A program made the translations under genes and the position numbers. Below are positions 5,484-5,986 of a DNA stretch of 5,986 nucleotides, one piece after another. Location of the stretch: the NCBI GenBank assembly GCA_017989775.1, contig JAGNPF010000105.1, forward strand, positions 1 to 5,986, written 5' to 3'. The DNA comes from Flavobacterium sp. Lineage in GTDB: Bacteria; Bacteroidota; Bacteroidia; Flavobacteriales; Flavobacteriaceae. Every line of letters begins with the position of its first letter. The first letter of the stretch is position 1. The notes beneath the pieces were generated by a model. The model saw nothing but the letters and a program-made list of their open reading frames with translations, ran no database searches and was not told the origin of the DNA.

Positions 5484-5986
5484 TTATTGTTTCACAATTT
5501 TTCCGCTTTTGGAAAAACCATTCGAATCAATTTTATACAAATAAGTTCCTTTGTCCAAGGATTTTATCGAAATATCCGAAGATTGGGTCGTGATTTTTTC
5601 CTCCAATACTTTCTGTCCCAAAACAGTGTAAAGAACAATATTTGCTGAATTGAATCCTTCGGACAAAACAACCGAAATGGAATTGGTGGCAGGATTTGGA
5701 AACACTACGAAATCTTTGTTGGAAAATGAAGCAACAGACAATCCGTTGGCCACAGCCAAATTGAAATCGGGAATTCCATAACCATATTGCACCGTTGGGT
5801 TTGCATATCTGTCTGCCGATTGGGTAATCAATTGCTTGATTTGCTGATTCGTTTTTGTGGGCAAGGCTTGCCATAAACAAGCAACCATTCCCGCCACAAT
5901 TGGACATGAATACGAAGTCCCACTTCCAGAATTGGAAATGTTTCCCGAAGCATCTAAAACATAGGGATTTTGGCCTTGGGCTGTAA
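5484..5986 (-). CDS. Secreted S8 (subtilisin-like) serine peptidase, C-terminal part with T9SS sorting domain
   Basis: The frame is open to the window edge; the visible part codes for 166 residues and the N-terminal catalytic Asp and His regions lie outside. Residues 22-32 of the fragment read GTSYSCPIVAG, the subtilase catalytic-serine motif GTSxSxPxVAG, with the nucleophile at fragment residue 24 (codon 5913-5915). The rest of the peptidase core includes QIKQLITQSADR, a typical helix after the serine, and YGYGIPDFNLAVA, the usual domain end. After a short linker comes a type A T9SS sorting domain (about fragment residues 93-166): VFPNPA, LGQKV, LDKGTYLYKI and the basic end KIVKQ. Such proteins cross the outer membrane by the type IX system, and the tail is removed as they are released or attached to the cell surface. 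GTG 5895-5897 and ATG 5886-5888 are internal codons, not starts, because the catalytic motif lies upstream. The FabK-like gene follows after 15 bases. Confidence 0.93.
   Translation of the reverse strand, partial: TAQGQNPYVLDASGNISNSGSGTSYSCPIVAGMVACLWQALPTKTNQQIKQLITQSADRYANPTVQYGYGIPDFNLAVANGLSVASFSNKDFVVFPNPATNSISVVLSEGFNSANIVLYTVLGQKVLEEKITTQSSDISIKSLDKGTYLYKIDSNGFSKSGKIVKQ

Noticed and set aside
5533..5907. Second minus-strand open frame overlapping the protease
   Set aside because: It is a frame-shifted shadow; the true frame contains the GTSYS motif and the T9SS tail and continues to the window edge.

Overview
The window looks like chromosomal DNA of a Bacteroidota bacterium, most likely a Flavobacterium-type member of the Flavobacteriia. 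The clues are the AT-rich gaps, the lack of clear Shine-Dalgarno sites, -7 boxes of the TAnnTTTG type, a diaminopimelate decarboxylase with the variant motifs I associate with this phylum, and a subtilisin-like protease ending in a type IX secretion (T9SS) sorting domain. This is inference from sequence features; no database search was possible.

Left half, + strand: the last 23 codons of an unidentified gene and its terminator (1-127); a short promoter region with a tandem 10-bp repeat; lysA, the last enzyme of lysine biosynthesis (253-1473), and its terminator; a lipoprotein with two probable OB-fold domains (1652-2377) and its terminator; then a Tat-exported PhoA-family alkaline phosphatase (2593-4008). 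Each gene has its own strong hairpin terminator, so these are probably separate transcription units rather than an operon.

Right half, - strand: three genes run toward the phosphatase. In transcription order they are the C-terminal part of a secreted S8 serine peptidase (runs off the window at 5986), a FabK/nitronate monooxygenase-type flavoprotein (4524-5468), and a small secreted protein of unknown function (4063-4479). The first two are only 15 bp apart and probably co-transcribed. The third has a perfect -7 box just upstream and may be expressed separately. The convergent phosphatase and small-protein genes share one bidirectional terminator near 4021-4054.

The genes do not form an obvious single pathway. 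Four of the six substantial genes encode exported proteins (lipoprotein, phosphatase, small secreted protein, T9SS protease). I see no mobile element, CRISPR array, tRNA, rRNA or defence system, and no convincing novel multi-gene system. The points most worth a second look are the active-site type of the phosphatase, the two-domain lipoprotein, and the small secreted protein family.
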